A stretch of DNA of 59,723 bases from an uncultured Peptoniphilus sp. (GTDB lineage Bacteria > Bacillota > Clostridia > Tissierellales > Peptoniphilaceae). The DNA lies in contig NZ_CAMQAY010000006.1 in NCBI RefSeq assembly GCF_946998875.1, positions 1-59,723 of the forward strand, in the 5' to 3' direction. The translations under genes and the position numbers were made by a program. Positions 25,452 to 34,157 of this stretch are shown one piece after another. Below the pieces are notes generated by a model. That model did no database searches, was not told where the DNA came from, and saw nothing but the letters and a program-made list of their open reading frames with translations. Position 1 is the first letter of the stretch; each line of letters opens with the position of its first letter.

Positions 25452-26357
25452 TTAGCGTCCTTCCAATTTTTTATTCAAATAAGCTTCTATTGGCAGTTGG
25501 GCAATAAGTGTTGCCACAAAAATAATTATGGCGCCAATAATTTCTCTCTCACTCATGCTTTGTGAAAGAATGAGCCAGCCAAAGAGAGCACCAAAAACTG
25601 ACTCTAAAGAAGAAATCATTGATGCAACAACTGGGTCCAGTTCCTTTAGTGCCATTAGCTGAATTGTAAATCCAACGCCTGATGACAAGATCCCCACATA
25701 CAAAATAGGTAGGTAGGACTTTAAAATTGCACTCATATCTATTCCCTCAAAAATAAGAGCAGCTATTAGGGAGAAAAATCCACAAACTGCAAATTGAATT
25801 AAGGAAACTAAAACTGCATTAGTGTCCTTGGAAAACTCTGATAGCATTAAAATGTGAATAGCAAAAACAATTGAACCAAAAATTGTAATCAAATCGCCAA
25901 TATTCATGCTAAGGCTTCCCTTTACTGACATGAGATAAGTTCCAATCATGGCAAGAACTATACACATTTGAAGTTTTTTATTTATTTTCTTTCCATAAAA
26001 GAGTCCAATTATTGGAATGAAAACTATATAAAGTGCAGTGAGAAAACTTGCCTTGCCTGCAGTTGTATAGACAAGACCAAATTGTTGAAAATTAATGCCA
26101 AAAGTAAAGACAAGTCCACAAAGAATTCCACCCTTTATGGTTCTTTTCATGTCAAATTTTTGCTCTCTATAGGTTTTTGATGTTTTATTAAAAAACACAT
26201 AGGTTAGGTACAAAAAAATTATAGCAACAACAGACCTTGCAGCTGTAAATGTAAAGGGTCCTATGTGTTCCATGCCCTGAGCTTGCGCCACAAAGGCAAG
26301 TCCCCAAATTATTGATGTGAAAAATAACATTATTGAAGCTTTTAATTCTTTACCCAT
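25452..26357 (-). CDS. EamA-type DMT superfamily transporter
   Basis: 301-residue membrane protein with ten predicted transmembrane helices in two EamA repeats (SIIWGLAFVAQAQGMEHIGPFTFTAAR; then LKELDPVVASMISSLESVFGALFGWL). The family exports or imports amino acids, nucleosides and other metabolites; nothing here shows which. The ATG at 26357 has AGGTGG upstream and is preferred to the TTG/ATG codons further 5'. Monocistronic as far as can be seen. Confidence 0.88.
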   Translation of the reverse strand: MGKELKASIMLFFTSIIWGLAFVAQAQGMEHIGPFTFTAARSVVAIIFLYLTYVFFNKTSKTYREQKFDMKRTIKGGILCGLVFTFGINFQQFGLVYTTAGKASFLTALYIVFIPIIGLFYGKKINKKLQMCIVLAMIGTYLMSVKGSLSMNIGDLITIFGSIVFAIHILMLSEFSKDTNAVLVSLIQFAVCGFFSLIAALIFEGIDMSAILKSYLPILYVGILSSGVGFTIQLMALKELDPVVASMISSLESVFGALFGWLILSQSMSEREIIGAIIIFVATLIAQLPIEAYLNKKLEGR

Positions 26358-26498
26358 AAAACACCACCTAAAAAAACACCAATCCAGCGTTATCAACTAA
26401 ATTGATGCTATTATTTTATAATTTAATAATATCATAATTCATCTCGAAAAAACAGTTATGTATTAAGTATATTTTCCTCTTATCTTTAATTTTTAGGA

Positions 26499-26527
26499 TT
26501 AGACCTTTTTCAAATCTCATGTATAAT
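26499..26527 (+). promoter_or_regulatory. sigma-A promoter of leucyl aminopeptidase gene
   Basis: TTAGAC, 17-nt spacer, TATAAT, ending about 18 bases before the start codon region. Confidence 0.55.
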
Positions 26528-26544
26528 TAAGGTAGAGGTGAAAT

Positions 26545-27972
26545 ATGATTAAATTTAATTTGTATAAAGAAGGCGGACTAAAGGTCCACTTTGTAAAAAA
26601 AGATGATAAGCTTCCAGAAGAGATTAAGGAATATCTTGAAAAGAAAAAATTTTCTTACAAGTTTAAGGAAAGTTTATACCTTCCTAGTTTTCTTGAAGAA
26701 TCAGAAATTTTTATGGGTCTAGGAGAAGATGAACTTGACCTAGAAGATGTGAGAAATCTTTTCTTTGAACTTGGAAATATTCTAAGAGACAACGAAGAAC
26801 ATGAAGTAGAAATAAAAATGCCAGATCTTTCTATGTGCAACAGAAAAACTATTATGGCAGCCTATGAAGGACTTCGCCAAGGTGAATATGAGTTCACAAA
26901 AAAAACTGATGTCAAAGAAAAGAAGGCTGACTTTGAACTTACAGTGAACTACTCTGCCTTTAAGGGTCCAGAAGAAAAGCTTCGTGCCGGCCTAGATAAA
27001 ATGGAAAATATTATGGATGGAGTTTTTCTTGCAAGAGACCTTGTAAATGAAAGGGCCAATGTAATTTATCCAGAAACTCTTGCTAATATTGCTAAAGAAA
27101 AATTAGAAAAGCTTGGTGTAAAGGTAAAAGTTTATGAAGAAGATGAAATAGAAAAAATTGGCATGAAGGCCTTTTTAAGAGTTGCCGCAGGTGCTACTAA
27201 CCGTCCAAGACTTATTGTAATGGAATACAAAAATGCTGAGACAGAAAAAATTGCCCTAGTTGGCAAGGGACTAACTTACGATTCTGGTGGTTACAACATA
27301 AAAACACCTGCCGGCATGAACTACATGCACTGCGACATGGGCGGTGCAGGCACAGTTATTGGTACAATTTATGCCCTTGCAAAGAACAAGGCCAAGGTAA
27401 ATGTTGTTGGAGTAGTAGCCGCTTGCGAAAATATGATTTCAGGCACATCTTACAAGTCTGGAGATGTAATTGACTCCATGAAGGGACTTACTATTGAAGT
27501 GGCAAACACAGACGCCGAAGGAAGAATTACCCTTGCCGATGCAGTCCACTATGCCACAAATGATCTTGGAGCAGAAAAAATCATTGACCTTGCAACACTT
27601 ACTGGCGCAGTTACAATTGCCCTTGGAGAAGTTTACACAGGCGCTGTTACAAATAACCAAGACTTCTACAAGGAAGTCCTTGAAGCAGGAAAATTATCTG
27701 GAGAAAAAATGTGGGCCTTCCCTTATGATGAAGACTACAAAAAATTAAACAAGTCAGAAGTTGCAGACATCAAGAACACTTCTGGTAGGCAGGCAGGGTC
27801 CGTTACAGCAGGACTTTTTGTTGGCGAGTTTGTAAAAGAAGGAACACCTTGGGTTCACCTAGACATAGCAGCAACAGCCTATAGGGATAAGAAGGCAGGC
27901 TATCTTCCAAAAAATGCAACTGGAGTCCACGTAAAGACATTAAACAATTTACTGGACCCAACAGATTGCTAA
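26545..27972 (+). CDS. leucyl aminopeptidase (M17 family)
   Basis: Dinuclear-metal cytosolic aminopeptidase that removes N-terminal residues from peptides. 475 residues. The catalytic domain carries VGKGLTYDSGGYNIK (metal ligands Lys and Asp) and NTDAEGRITLADA (the family signature), plus MHCDMGGAG. The N-terminal macro-like domain is present. GAGGTG precedes the ATG. Single gene with a promoter and terminator of its own. In a peptide-using anaerobe it fits amino-acid supply. Confidence 0.95.
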   Translation: MIKFNLYKEGGLKVHFVKKDDKLPEEIKEYLEKKKFSYKFKESLYLPSFLEESEIFMGLGEDELDLEDVRNLFFELGNILRDNEEHEVEIKMPDLSMCNRKTIMAAYEGLRQGEYEFTKKTDVKEKKADFELTVNYSAFKGPEEKLRAGLDKMENIMDGVFLARDLVNERANVIYPETLANIAKEKLEKLGVKVKVYEEDEIEKIGMKAFLRVAAGATNRPRLIVMEYKNAETEKIALVGKGLTYDSGGYNIKTPAGMNYMHCDMGGAGTVIGTIYALAKNKAKVNVVGVVAACENMISGTSYKSGDVIDSMKGLTIEVANTDAEGRITLADAVHYATNDLGAEKIIDLATLTGAVTIALGEVYTGAVTNNQDFYKEVLEAGKLSGEKMWAFPYDEDYKKLNKSEVADIKNTSGRQAGSVTAGLFVGEFVKEGTPWVHLDIAATAYRDKKAGYLPKNATGVHVKTLNNLLDPTDC

Positions 27973-27986
27973 AATTTTTAAATCAC

Positions 27987-28015
27987 AACCACTGGCTAAG
28001 GCTAGTGGTTTTTTA
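27987..28015 (+). terminator. terminator of leucyl aminopeptidase gene
   Basis: AACCACT and AGTGGTT arms around GGCTAAGGCT, then TTTTTATT. Confidence 0.85.
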
Positions 28016-28068
28016 TTGTACTTTTATTAAAAAATAATAAAAGATTTTCTATTATTATTTTTTAAGTA

Positions 28069-28155
28069 GTTTTTATTTTAGAATTAAAGTTTTATTAGTT
28101 TCTATATGTTCATATTTGCAAAAAAAGAGACTCGAGTTTTCGAGTCTCAAAATCT
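28069..28155. repeat. direct repeat copy A flanking stalk-domain gene
   Basis: About 85 bases resembling 29716-29805 in the same orientation. Shared blocks are TTTATTTTAG, TTTTATTA, TGTTCAT, TTTGCA, CTCGA and CGAGTCT. Copy A holds a perfect 9-bp hairpin (28127-28148). Confidence 0.6.
28120..28148 (-). terminator. terminator of stalk-domain gene
   Basis: GAGACTCGA and TCGAGTCTC arms, four-base loop, then a T run on the minus strand. It lies about 120 bases past the stop codon. Confidence 0.8.
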
Positions 28156-28266
28156 TGGATGTAAAATCTTTAAGGTGGAGAAAAAAAATAAGACTATAAA
28201 GAATTAGTCACAAAACAAAACTTTTGTTACTAAAATAGTAGTTTTATTAAATTTATTTTTAAATAT

Positions 28267-29562
28267 CTAATTTTTTGGGTCAGATATTCTTCTTACATTT
28301 TGATACCTATCTATTAAAGGTCTGCCTTTCTTATATTCTCTATCAATCCTATCATATTCTGCATAGATTTCATCTATTGTACTTACAGGTTTTCTAGTAC
28401 CGTCAGAAAATTCAATATATTTTAGCGTTTGAGTTTTAGAATCATACACAATCTTTGCTATATCATATACTGGTTCATCATTATAACTTTCAGTAGTATA
28501 ACTTGTTTTATCTGTATTTTTGCTTCTTAAATAATCAACATTACTTTGATTATTACGATTTGTAGTATAATACTTATTACTAGTTTCGGATGTGATTTTT
28601 TTAGCTGTACTCACTTCTTTTATAGATTTACCACTTAATACTTCTTCAGCTAGTCTTTTATTTTCTGCATCTACCTCATCCCAAGAATTTACAAATTTTA
28701 TAGTTCCATCTAAGTACCTAATATATTGTGGAATAGATGTATTAGGCTTAAGTATAACGAATACATGTGCTAATAATTCAGATTTATCATTCACAATACT
28801 AATTTTATAATATTTTGAATCATCTACAACTCGATTAGATGTTGTTTCTTGATTGTTAGAAAATTTATTATTATTTGAATAAACATTAAGTGTTTTATAA
28901 ATTTTAATATTACCAATTGTAGATTTTCCATTTACTCTATAATAATCAAAATCAGCAAATAATAAAGTTAATAAACTTTCCATACTGTCACAATCGAAGA
29001 ATTTTCCACTATTTACTATTACTTTATAAGTAACAATATTTACTGTGTAATCAGTGATGATTGGATTAGCACCTTCATAATAATAAACTACCTTGTAATC
29101 TTTGTTATATACAGGGTTATCTCCAATATATACTGCCTTATAATCCTTAGAATAATCTACTTTTTCACCAAAAGATTCGGCGATTGCACGAAGTGGTACA
29201 AAAGTCCTGTCATCTTTAATTTCAGCAGGTGCGTCTAAAGTAAGAGTCTTACCATTTACTATCATTTTGTTAGAGCCAATAGTAAGTTCAACATTGGTAC
29301 TGCCATTTGTCATTTTTACTTTTTTATTAGCTCCATCCCATTTAACATCATAACCTAATTCTTCAGCAATAAATCTGATAGGTACATAGGTTCTAGAGTT
29401 TTTAATGTATGGATATACATCGCTATAAACGATATGATCATTTACTATTATTCCATTTAAAGGTATATCTCTTACAGGGTGTCTTACTGCAAATACATTA
29501 AATGTAGAAAGCAGGACTAGTAAGGATAAAAACAATGAAATAATTCTCTTGCTTTTTTTCAT
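28267..29562 (-). CDS. secreted stalk-domain (copper amine oxidase N-terminal-like) protein
   Basis: 431-residue exported protein. A signal peptide (ISLFLSLLVLLSTFNVFA) is followed by a tandem stalk domain at about 35-150. Its signatures are YIKNSRTYVPIRFIAEELGYDVKWD and then IKDDRTFVPLRAIAESFGEKVDY. The remaining 280 residues are polar, Tyr/Asn/Lys-rich and unlike a known enzyme. Two similar units end in IRYLDGTIKFVNSWDEVDAE and IEFSDGTRKPVSTIDEIYAEYDR, which look like a short repeat (DGT...V...DE). The stalk domain alone does not imply amine oxidase activity. Confidence 0.82.
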   Translation of the reverse strand: MKKSKRIISLFLSLLVLLSTFNVFAVRHPVRDIPLNGIIVNDHIVYSDVYPYIKNSRTYVPIRFIAEELGYDVKWDGANKKVKMTNGSTNVELTIGSNKMIVNGKTLTLDAPAEIKDDRTFVPLRAIAESFGEKVDYSKDYKAVYIGDNPVYNKDYKVVYYYEGANPIITDYTVNIVTYKVIVNSGKFFDCDSMESLLTLLFADFDYYRVNGKSTIGNIKIYKTLNVYSNNNKFSNNQETTSNRVVDDSKYYKISIVNDKSELLAHVFVILKPNTSIPQYIRYLDGTIKFVNSWDEVDAENKRLAEEVLSGKSIKEVSTAKKITSETSNKYYTTNRNNQSNVDYLRSKNTDKTSYTTESYNDEPVYDIAKIVYDSKTQTLKYIEFSDGTRKPVSTIDEIYAEYDRIDREYKKGRPLIDRYQNVRRISDPKN

Positions 29563-29612
29563 AAAAACCTCCTTATATATAAAAAATTAAAAAAGTTAAT
29601 GCTTTCAATACT

Positions 29613-29641
29613 ATTGTATAACATTATTTCACAAAAGTTAA
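29613..29641 (-). promoter_or_regulatory. promoter of stalk-domain gene
   Basis: TTAACT (29636-29641), 17-nt spacer, TACAAT (29613-29618) on the minus strand, about 50 bases before the start. Confidence 0.5.
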
Positions 29642-29715
29642 CTAGAGTTTATGAAATTGCATATGTAAGTAATAATTAAGCAAACTTAAAAATTTGCAAA
29701 ATCTCAGAGTTTTAG

Positions 29716-29805
29716 TCAATTTATTTTAGTTTTTGAATTTTATTAAATTTTATGTGTTCATCTTTGCATAAAAAATAGGCTCGAATTTACGAGTCTTAAA
29801 ATATT
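29716..29805. repeat. direct repeat copy B flanking stalk-domain gene
   Basis: Diverged copy of 28069-28155; the hairpin is degraded here (CTCGA/TACGAG). It lies between hppA and the stalk gene. Confidence 0.6.
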
Positions 29806-29820
29806 TGACATATAACACAT

Positions 29821-29857
29821 AAAACACTCTGCCAGGTAAAGGTCCTGACAGAGTTTT
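29821..29857 (-). terminator. second terminator-like hairpin after hppA
   Basis: ACTCTG-CCAGG and CCTG-CAGAGT arms, with A run before and T run after, so it could work on either strand. Confidence 0.7.
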
Positions 29858-29878
29858 TAAAATTTAGTCTTGTTTGCA

Positions 29879-29914
29879 ATAAAAAATCTGCTAGAGATTT
29901 TTCTCTAACAGATT
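29879..29914 (-). terminator. terminator of hppA
   Basis: AATCTG.TAGAG and CTCTA.CAGATT arms, then TTTTTTATT on the minus strand, immediately past the stop codon. Confidence 0.85.
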
Positions 29915-29921
29915 TATTTTT

Positions 29922-31925
29922 TTATAGGAATACTCCGCCGTAGGCAACAAATAGTGGTGCGAATACAAGGGATACAACAGTAATAAGTTTAATTAGAATA
30001 TTAAGAGAAGGTCCTGATGTATCTTTGAATGGGTCACCAACAGTATCTCCAGTTACAGCTGCCTTGTGAGCTTCTGAACCTTTACCACCGTGTGCTCCAC
30101 CTTCAATGTATTTCTTTGCATTGTCCCAAGCTCCACCAGCGTTTGACATAAAGATTGCCATTAGTACACCAGTTACAAGAGCTCCTGCTTGAAGTCCGCC
30201 TAGGGCTTCAGTTCCAAGTAAAATTCCCACTACTATTGGAACTACTACTGCTATAAGTCCTGGCACGATCATTTGCTTTAGGGCTGCACCTGTTGAGATG
30301 TCTACACATCTTGCATAGTCAGGAGTTCCTGTGCCTTCCATGATGCCAGGGATTTCTTTAAATTGTCTTCTTACTTCGTCAATCATTTCTGAAGCCGCAT
30401 TACCTACTGCTGACATTGTTAGTGCAGAGAAGGCAAATGGTAGCATACCACCGATAAATGTTGCAGCTATAACTTGTGGCTTAGAAATATCAATTCCACT
30501 TAGTCCAGTTGCGTTAATATAAGAAACGAAAAGTGCAAGGGCAGTAAGTGCTGCTGAACCTATTGCAAATCCCTTTCCTATTGCTGCTGTTGTATTACCA
30601 ACAGAGTCAAGTGAGTCTGTTATATCACGAACGTCTTCTGGTAGGTCACACATTTCTGCAATACCACCAGCGTTATCAGCAATTGGTCCGTAAGCATCTA
30701 CGGCAATTGTCATACCAGTTGTTGAAAGCATACCAACAGCTGCTAGTGAAATTCCGTAAAGTCCAATAATTGGGTCTGCGTTTCCGCCAGCTCCAAGGTA
30801 AGCTGCAATAATACCAATAGCAATAATAATAATTGGTCCAACTGTAGACATCATACCAACAGAAAGTCCAGCAATAATATTTGTTGAAGCTCCAGTTTGT
30901 GATTCTGCTCCAATTCTTTTTACTGGTGCATAATCATCAGCTGTATAATATTCTGTAAATTTAGAAATAATAAGACCAACTGCAATACCAATAATTACTG
31001 GCGCAAAAGGTGCAAAGCTTCCGAAAATTACATTTGATAAAATAGCTGAAGCAATCATAGTAACTGCTGCTGCTACATATTCTCCTGCGTTAAGAGCTTT
31101 TTGTGGGTTCTTGTCTCCCTTTACAAAGAAAGCTGCTACAATTGATGCTAAAATACCAACTGTTGCAACAAGAAGACCAAATTTAACTCCATCTTCTCCA
31201 TAAGCTACTACTCCAAGAGTGATAACTGATAGAAGTGCTCCTACATAGGATTCAAATAAGTCAGCGCCCATTCCAGCAACGTCACCAACATTATCTCCTA
31301 CGTTATCAGCAATAACTGCAGGGTTTCTTGGGTCGTCTTCTGGGATTCCAGCTTCAACTTTACCTACAAGGTCAGCTCCAACATCGGCTGCCTTAGTATA
31401 AATTCCTCCACCTACTCTTGCGAAAAGTGCAATAGAAGATGCTCCAAGTGAAAATCCTGTAATAATTTCAGTTTGTCCCTTTGTAAAGAAGTATGCGCAA
31501 GTAATACCAATGATTCCTAAACCAACAACGCACATTCCCATTACAACTCCACCTGAAAAGGCAACGTCAAGGGCTTTACCTAGTCCACCCTTCCAAGCTG
31601 CATTAGTTGTTCTAACGTTTGCCTTTGTGGCAACTTTCATACCAACATAACCAGCAGCTACTGAAAAGATAGCTCCAACAATGAAACAAATAGCAGTTGG
31701 AATTGATTTAAGTCCTACTGCCAAAATAATTGCAAGTACAATGACAAATATAACAAGAGCCTTATATTCCCTTGTCAAAAATGCCATAGCTCCTTCTGAA
31801 ATGTAAGAAGAAATTTCCTTCATTCTTTCATTTCCGGCATCTTGTTTTGACACGAAACTCGCCTTATAAAAGGCAAATAAAAGTGCCAAAACGCCGACTA
31901 TAGGAGCTAAATATAAAATATTCAT
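29922..31925 (-). CDS. hppA: membrane-bound ion-pumping pyrophosphatase
   Basis: Integral membrane enzyme that uses pyrophosphate hydrolysis to pump H+ and/or Na+. 667 residues with about 16 membrane segments. The substrate-binding motif is DVGADLVGKVE, followed by DDPRNPAVIADNVGDNVGD. The late motif GDTVGDPFKDTSGPSLN is also present. The segment GNTTAAIGKGFAIGSAAL carries alanine where potassium-independent enzymes carry lysine, so a K+-dependent type is predicted. Whether the ion is Na+ or H+ cannot be fixed by eye. GGAGG precedes the ATG. Confidence 0.95.
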   Translation of the reverse strand: MNILYLAPIVGVLALLFAFYKASFVSKQDAGNERMKEISSYISEGAMAFLTREYKALVIFVIVLAIILAVGLKSIPTAICFIVGAIFSVAAGYVGMKVATKANVRTTNAAWKGGLGKALDVAFSGGVVMGMCVVGLGIIGITCAYFFTKGQTEIITGFSLGASSIALFARVGGGIYTKAADVGADLVGKVEAGIPEDDPRNPAVIADNVGDNVGDVAGMGADLFESYVGALLSVITLGVVAYGEDGVKFGLLVATVGILASIVAAFFVKGDKNPQKALNAGEYVAAAVTMIASAILSNVIFGSFAPFAPVIIGIAVGLIISKFTEYYTADDYAPVKRIGAESQTGASTNIIAGLSVGMMSTVGPIIIIAIGIIAAYLGAGGNADPIIGLYGISLAAVGMLSTTGMTIAVDAYGPIADNAGGIAEMCDLPEDVRDITDSLDSVGNTTAAIGKGFAIGSAALTALALFVSYINATGLSGIDISKPQVIAATFIGGMLPFAFSALTMSAVGNAASEMIDEVRRQFKEIPGIMEGTGTPDYARCVDISTGAALKQMIVPGLIAVVVPIVVGILLGTEALGGLQAGALVTGVLMAIFMSNAGGAWDNAKKYIEGGAHGGKGSEAHKAAVTGDTVGDPFKDTSGPSLNILIKLITVVSLVFAPLFVAYGGVFL

Positions 31926-31958
31926 TTTAATCCTCCTTAAATTTTAATTGCAAGGTAT

Positions 31959-32027
31959 TTATAAAAGACCAGCTAATAAAAATACAATTGCAATAAAGAC
32001 CACTACAGGAAGTAGAAAAAATATCAT
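31959..32027 (-). CDS. putative 22-residue membrane micropeptide
   Basis: A short frame between secG and hppA has a strong ribosome site (AGGAAGG, seven bases before the ATG at 32027). It encodes a single hydrophobic helix starting MIFFLLPVVVFIAIV and ending in LAGLL, with no charged residues. It lies 32 bases before the hppA start. It may be a regulator or small partner of the pyrophosphatase. The identity is unknown, and translation is inferred only from the ribosome site and composition. Confidence 0.5.
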   Translation of the reverse strand: MIFFLLPVVVFIAIVFLLAGLL

Positions 32028-32049
32028 TCTAATTCCTTCCTAATTTTAA

Positions 32050-32274
32050 TTAAATTGCAGCTAAAACAATAAGTGCAAGTGCAAAAACGACGCTTGAACC
32101 AATCACAATCTTGTTTTGGATGTCTTTTTTACTTGAGCCCTTGTGTGAACCCCAAGTTGTAGTTTCTTCACCTTGAAGAGTTCCAAGACCAGCTTGATCT
32201 GATTCCATTTGTGCTACTACAGTTATTATAATAATGCTTGTAATAATAATTATAATAGATAATAAAGTTTGCAA
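32050..32274 (-). CDS. secG: preprotein translocase subunit SecG
   Basis: Small non-essential helper of the SecYEG channel. 74 residues with two membrane helices (LLSIIIIITSIIIITVVAQ and IVIGSSVVFALALIVLAAI). They are separated by a polar loop containing AGLGTLQGEETTTWG, the SecG AGL...GG-like region. The start is a TTG at 32274 behind GGGAGG. The loop lacks the usual poly-glycine, but the helix-loop-helix plan and length fit. Confidence 0.82.
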   Translation of the reverse strand: MQTLLSIIIIITSIIIITVVAQMESDQAGLGTLQGEETTTWGSHKGSSKKDIQNKIVIGSSVVFALALIVLAAI

Positions 32275-32364
32275 ACAACTACCTCCCTTAAATTTCTATA
32301 ACATATAAATTCTAACACAGCAAGCCATTCTTATCAACGAATTTATAGGATTTTGGATAAATTT

Positions 32365-32955
32365 TTAACAACTTGTCTCAATTTTTAAAGAATTTTCAAT
32401 TAAATCTTCCCTATCTTGCATGGCGAGAAGAGTTTTTTCGATTAATTCATCAAGTTCCCAGCCTAAATTTTCTGCTCCCTTTTTTATTACATCACGAGAA
32501 CATCCTTCAGCAAATTTTTTGTCCTTGAATTTTTTCTTCACACTTTTTAAATTCATATCCTTAGTGCTCTTAGATGGTCTCATAAGGGATGCAGCGTAGA
32601 TTAAACCTGTAAGCTCATCTACTGCAAAGAGAACTTTCTCCATAAAAAGCTCGGGCTTTACACTTGAACATAGTCCGTGACCGTGAGATAAAATTGCGTG
32701 AATTAATTCATCACTTCCACCTGCGCCCTTTAAAATTTCCGGCGTATTTTTGAGATGCTCTTCAGGATATTTTTCATAATCAACATCGTGAAGAAGTCCT
32801 GCCCTTTTCCAAAAGTCAACATTGTCCTTGTCAAATTCCTCTGCAAAATAGCCCATAACACTTTCAAGAGTTAGGGCATGTCTTATGTGAAACTCCTCCT
32901 TGTTGTATTCCTTTAAAAGTTTTAGGCCCTCTTCTCTACTTATTCCGCTATTCAT
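32365..32955 (-). CDS. HD-domain hydrolase
   Basis: 196-residue cytoplasmic metal-dependent phosphohydrolase-like protein. The HD signature is spread as HIRHALTLE, LLHDVDYEKYPEEH and ILSHGH, giving the metal-binding histidines and aspartate. This small HDIG-like branch is common in clostridia; substrates are unknown. It lies divergent from gapA. Confidence 0.82.
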   Translation of the reverse strand: MNSGISREEGLKLLKEYNKEEFHIRHALTLESVMGYFAEEFDKDNVDFWKRAGLLHDVDYEKYPEEHLKNTPEILKGAGGSDELIHAILSHGHGLCSSVKPELFMEKVLFAVDELTGLIYAASLMRPSKSTKDMNLKSVKKKFKDKKFAEGCSRDVIKKGAENLGWELDELIEKTLLAMQDREDLIENSLKIETSC

Positions 32956-33018
32956 ATTGCCACTTCCTTTTTACCTATATTATCACAATAATTTTTGAAT
33001 TTCACTTTTTTCTACTTG

Positions 33019-33027
33019 TGTTATAAT
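33019..33027 (+). promoter_or_regulatory. extended -10 promoter of gapA
   Basis: TGT followed by TATAAT about 25 bases before the GGAGG of gapA. Confidence 0.55.
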
Positions 33028-33060
33028 GAATATAAGAATGCAATGATTACGGAGGTTTTT

Positions 33061-34080
33061 ATGAAAAAAAATGTTGGCATAATGGGATTTGGAAGAATTG
33101 GCAGAGATGCTCTTAGAATTTGGGCTCTAAGAGATGATTGTAATTTCGAAGTTACTCATGTAGCCGTTAGAAATTTAGACAAAACTTTAAAAGAAAGAAC
33201 TCACTTATTTAAATTTGATTCTATTTATAGAAGATTCCCTGGTGAAATTGAATTTACTGATGACGGAATGATTATAAATGGAAAGAAAGTTACTTTTGTT
33301 GAATCAAAAACTCCAGACCAAATGAATTGGAAGGAACTTGGCGTTGACATTGTCATCGACTCTTCAGGTGCCTTCAAGGATGAAGACAAGGCTAGGGGAC
33401 ATCTAACTAGCGGAGCAAAAAAAGTTGTCTTAACTTCTCCAGGCAAGGGCGACATGCTCACTGTTGTTATGGGAGTTAACGACGACAAGTATGACCCAGC
33501 TAAAGACGACATTATTTCCAACGCATCATGTACTACAAACTGTCTTGCTCCAATTACTAAAGTTGTTTTAGAAAACTTTGGCATCAAAAGAGGACTTATG
33601 TCTACAGTTCATGCCTACACTAATGACCAAAATATTCACGATGGCGTTCACAAAAAAGACATGCGTCGTGCAAGAATGGGCGCTGAAAATATTATTCCTA
33701 CTTCAACTGGTGCAGCTAAGGCTGTTGGAAAAGTTATTCCAGAAGTTGACGGAATTTTAACTGGCTTTGCCCTAAGAGTTCCTGTTCCAACTGGCTCTCT
33801 TGTTGATGTTACTTTTGAGCTTGAAAAGGAAGCAACAGTAGAAGAAATCAATGCAGCAATGAAAAAGGCAGCTGAAAATGAATTAAAGGGCATCCTTGAA
33901 TATTCTGAAGACGAACTTGTTTCTTCTGATATCATAGGCAACACTCACTCTTCTATTTTTGATTCACTTCTTACAACAGTTAACGGAAAAATGGTTAAAT
34001 TAATTTCTTGGTACGACAACGAATGGGGTTACACTGAAAGAGTTATTGATTTGACAGAAAAAATTGCAGAATCTCTATAA
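33061..34080 (+). CDS. gapA: glyceraldehyde-3-phosphate dehydrogenase
   Basis: Glycolytic enzyme that oxidises glyceraldehyde 3-phosphate to 1,3-bisphosphoglycerate. 339 residues. The Rossmann start is GIMGFGRIGRDALR and the active-site cysteine is in SNASCTTNCLAP. The substrate-binding motifs are VHAYTNDQNIHDG and RRARMGAENIIPTSTGAAKAVG, and the C-terminus has SWYDNEWGYTERV. The cofactor loop reads AVRNLDK instead of the common AINDL. The ATG at 33061 has GGAGG six bases upstream; codons further 5' in the frame lack a ribosome site. No other glycolytic gene follows. Confidence 0.96.
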   Translation: MKKNVGIMGFGRIGRDALRIWALRDDCNFEVTHVAVRNLDKTLKERTHLFKFDSIYRRFPGEIEFTDDGMIINGKKVTFVESKTPDQMNWKELGVDIVIDSSGAFKDEDKARGHLTSGAKKVVLTSPGKGDMLTVVMGVNDDKYDPAKDDIISNASCTTNCLAPITKVVLENFGIKRGLMSTVHAYTNDQNIHDGVHKKDMRRARMGAENIIPTSTGAAKAVGKVIPEVDGILTGFALRVPVPTGSLVDVTFELEKEATVEEINAAMKKAAENELKGILEYSEDELVSSDIIGNTHSSIFDSLLTTVNGKMVKLISWYDNEWGYTERVIDLTEKIAESL

Positions 34081-34120
34081 TTTTTAAAAAGGCTTCATTG
34101 AACCAGCCTTTTATTTTAAA

Positions 34121-34157
34121 AGGAGCCAAAGTTTTTACACTCTGGCTCCTTTTTTTA
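34121..34157. terminator. bidirectional terminator between gapA and metA-aspartokinase
   Basis: AGGAGCCA and TGGCTCCT arms, with A run on one side and T run on the other. It serves both converging genes; a second weaker hairpin (AAAGGCT/AGCCTTTT) precedes it at 34087-34111. Confidence 0.85.
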
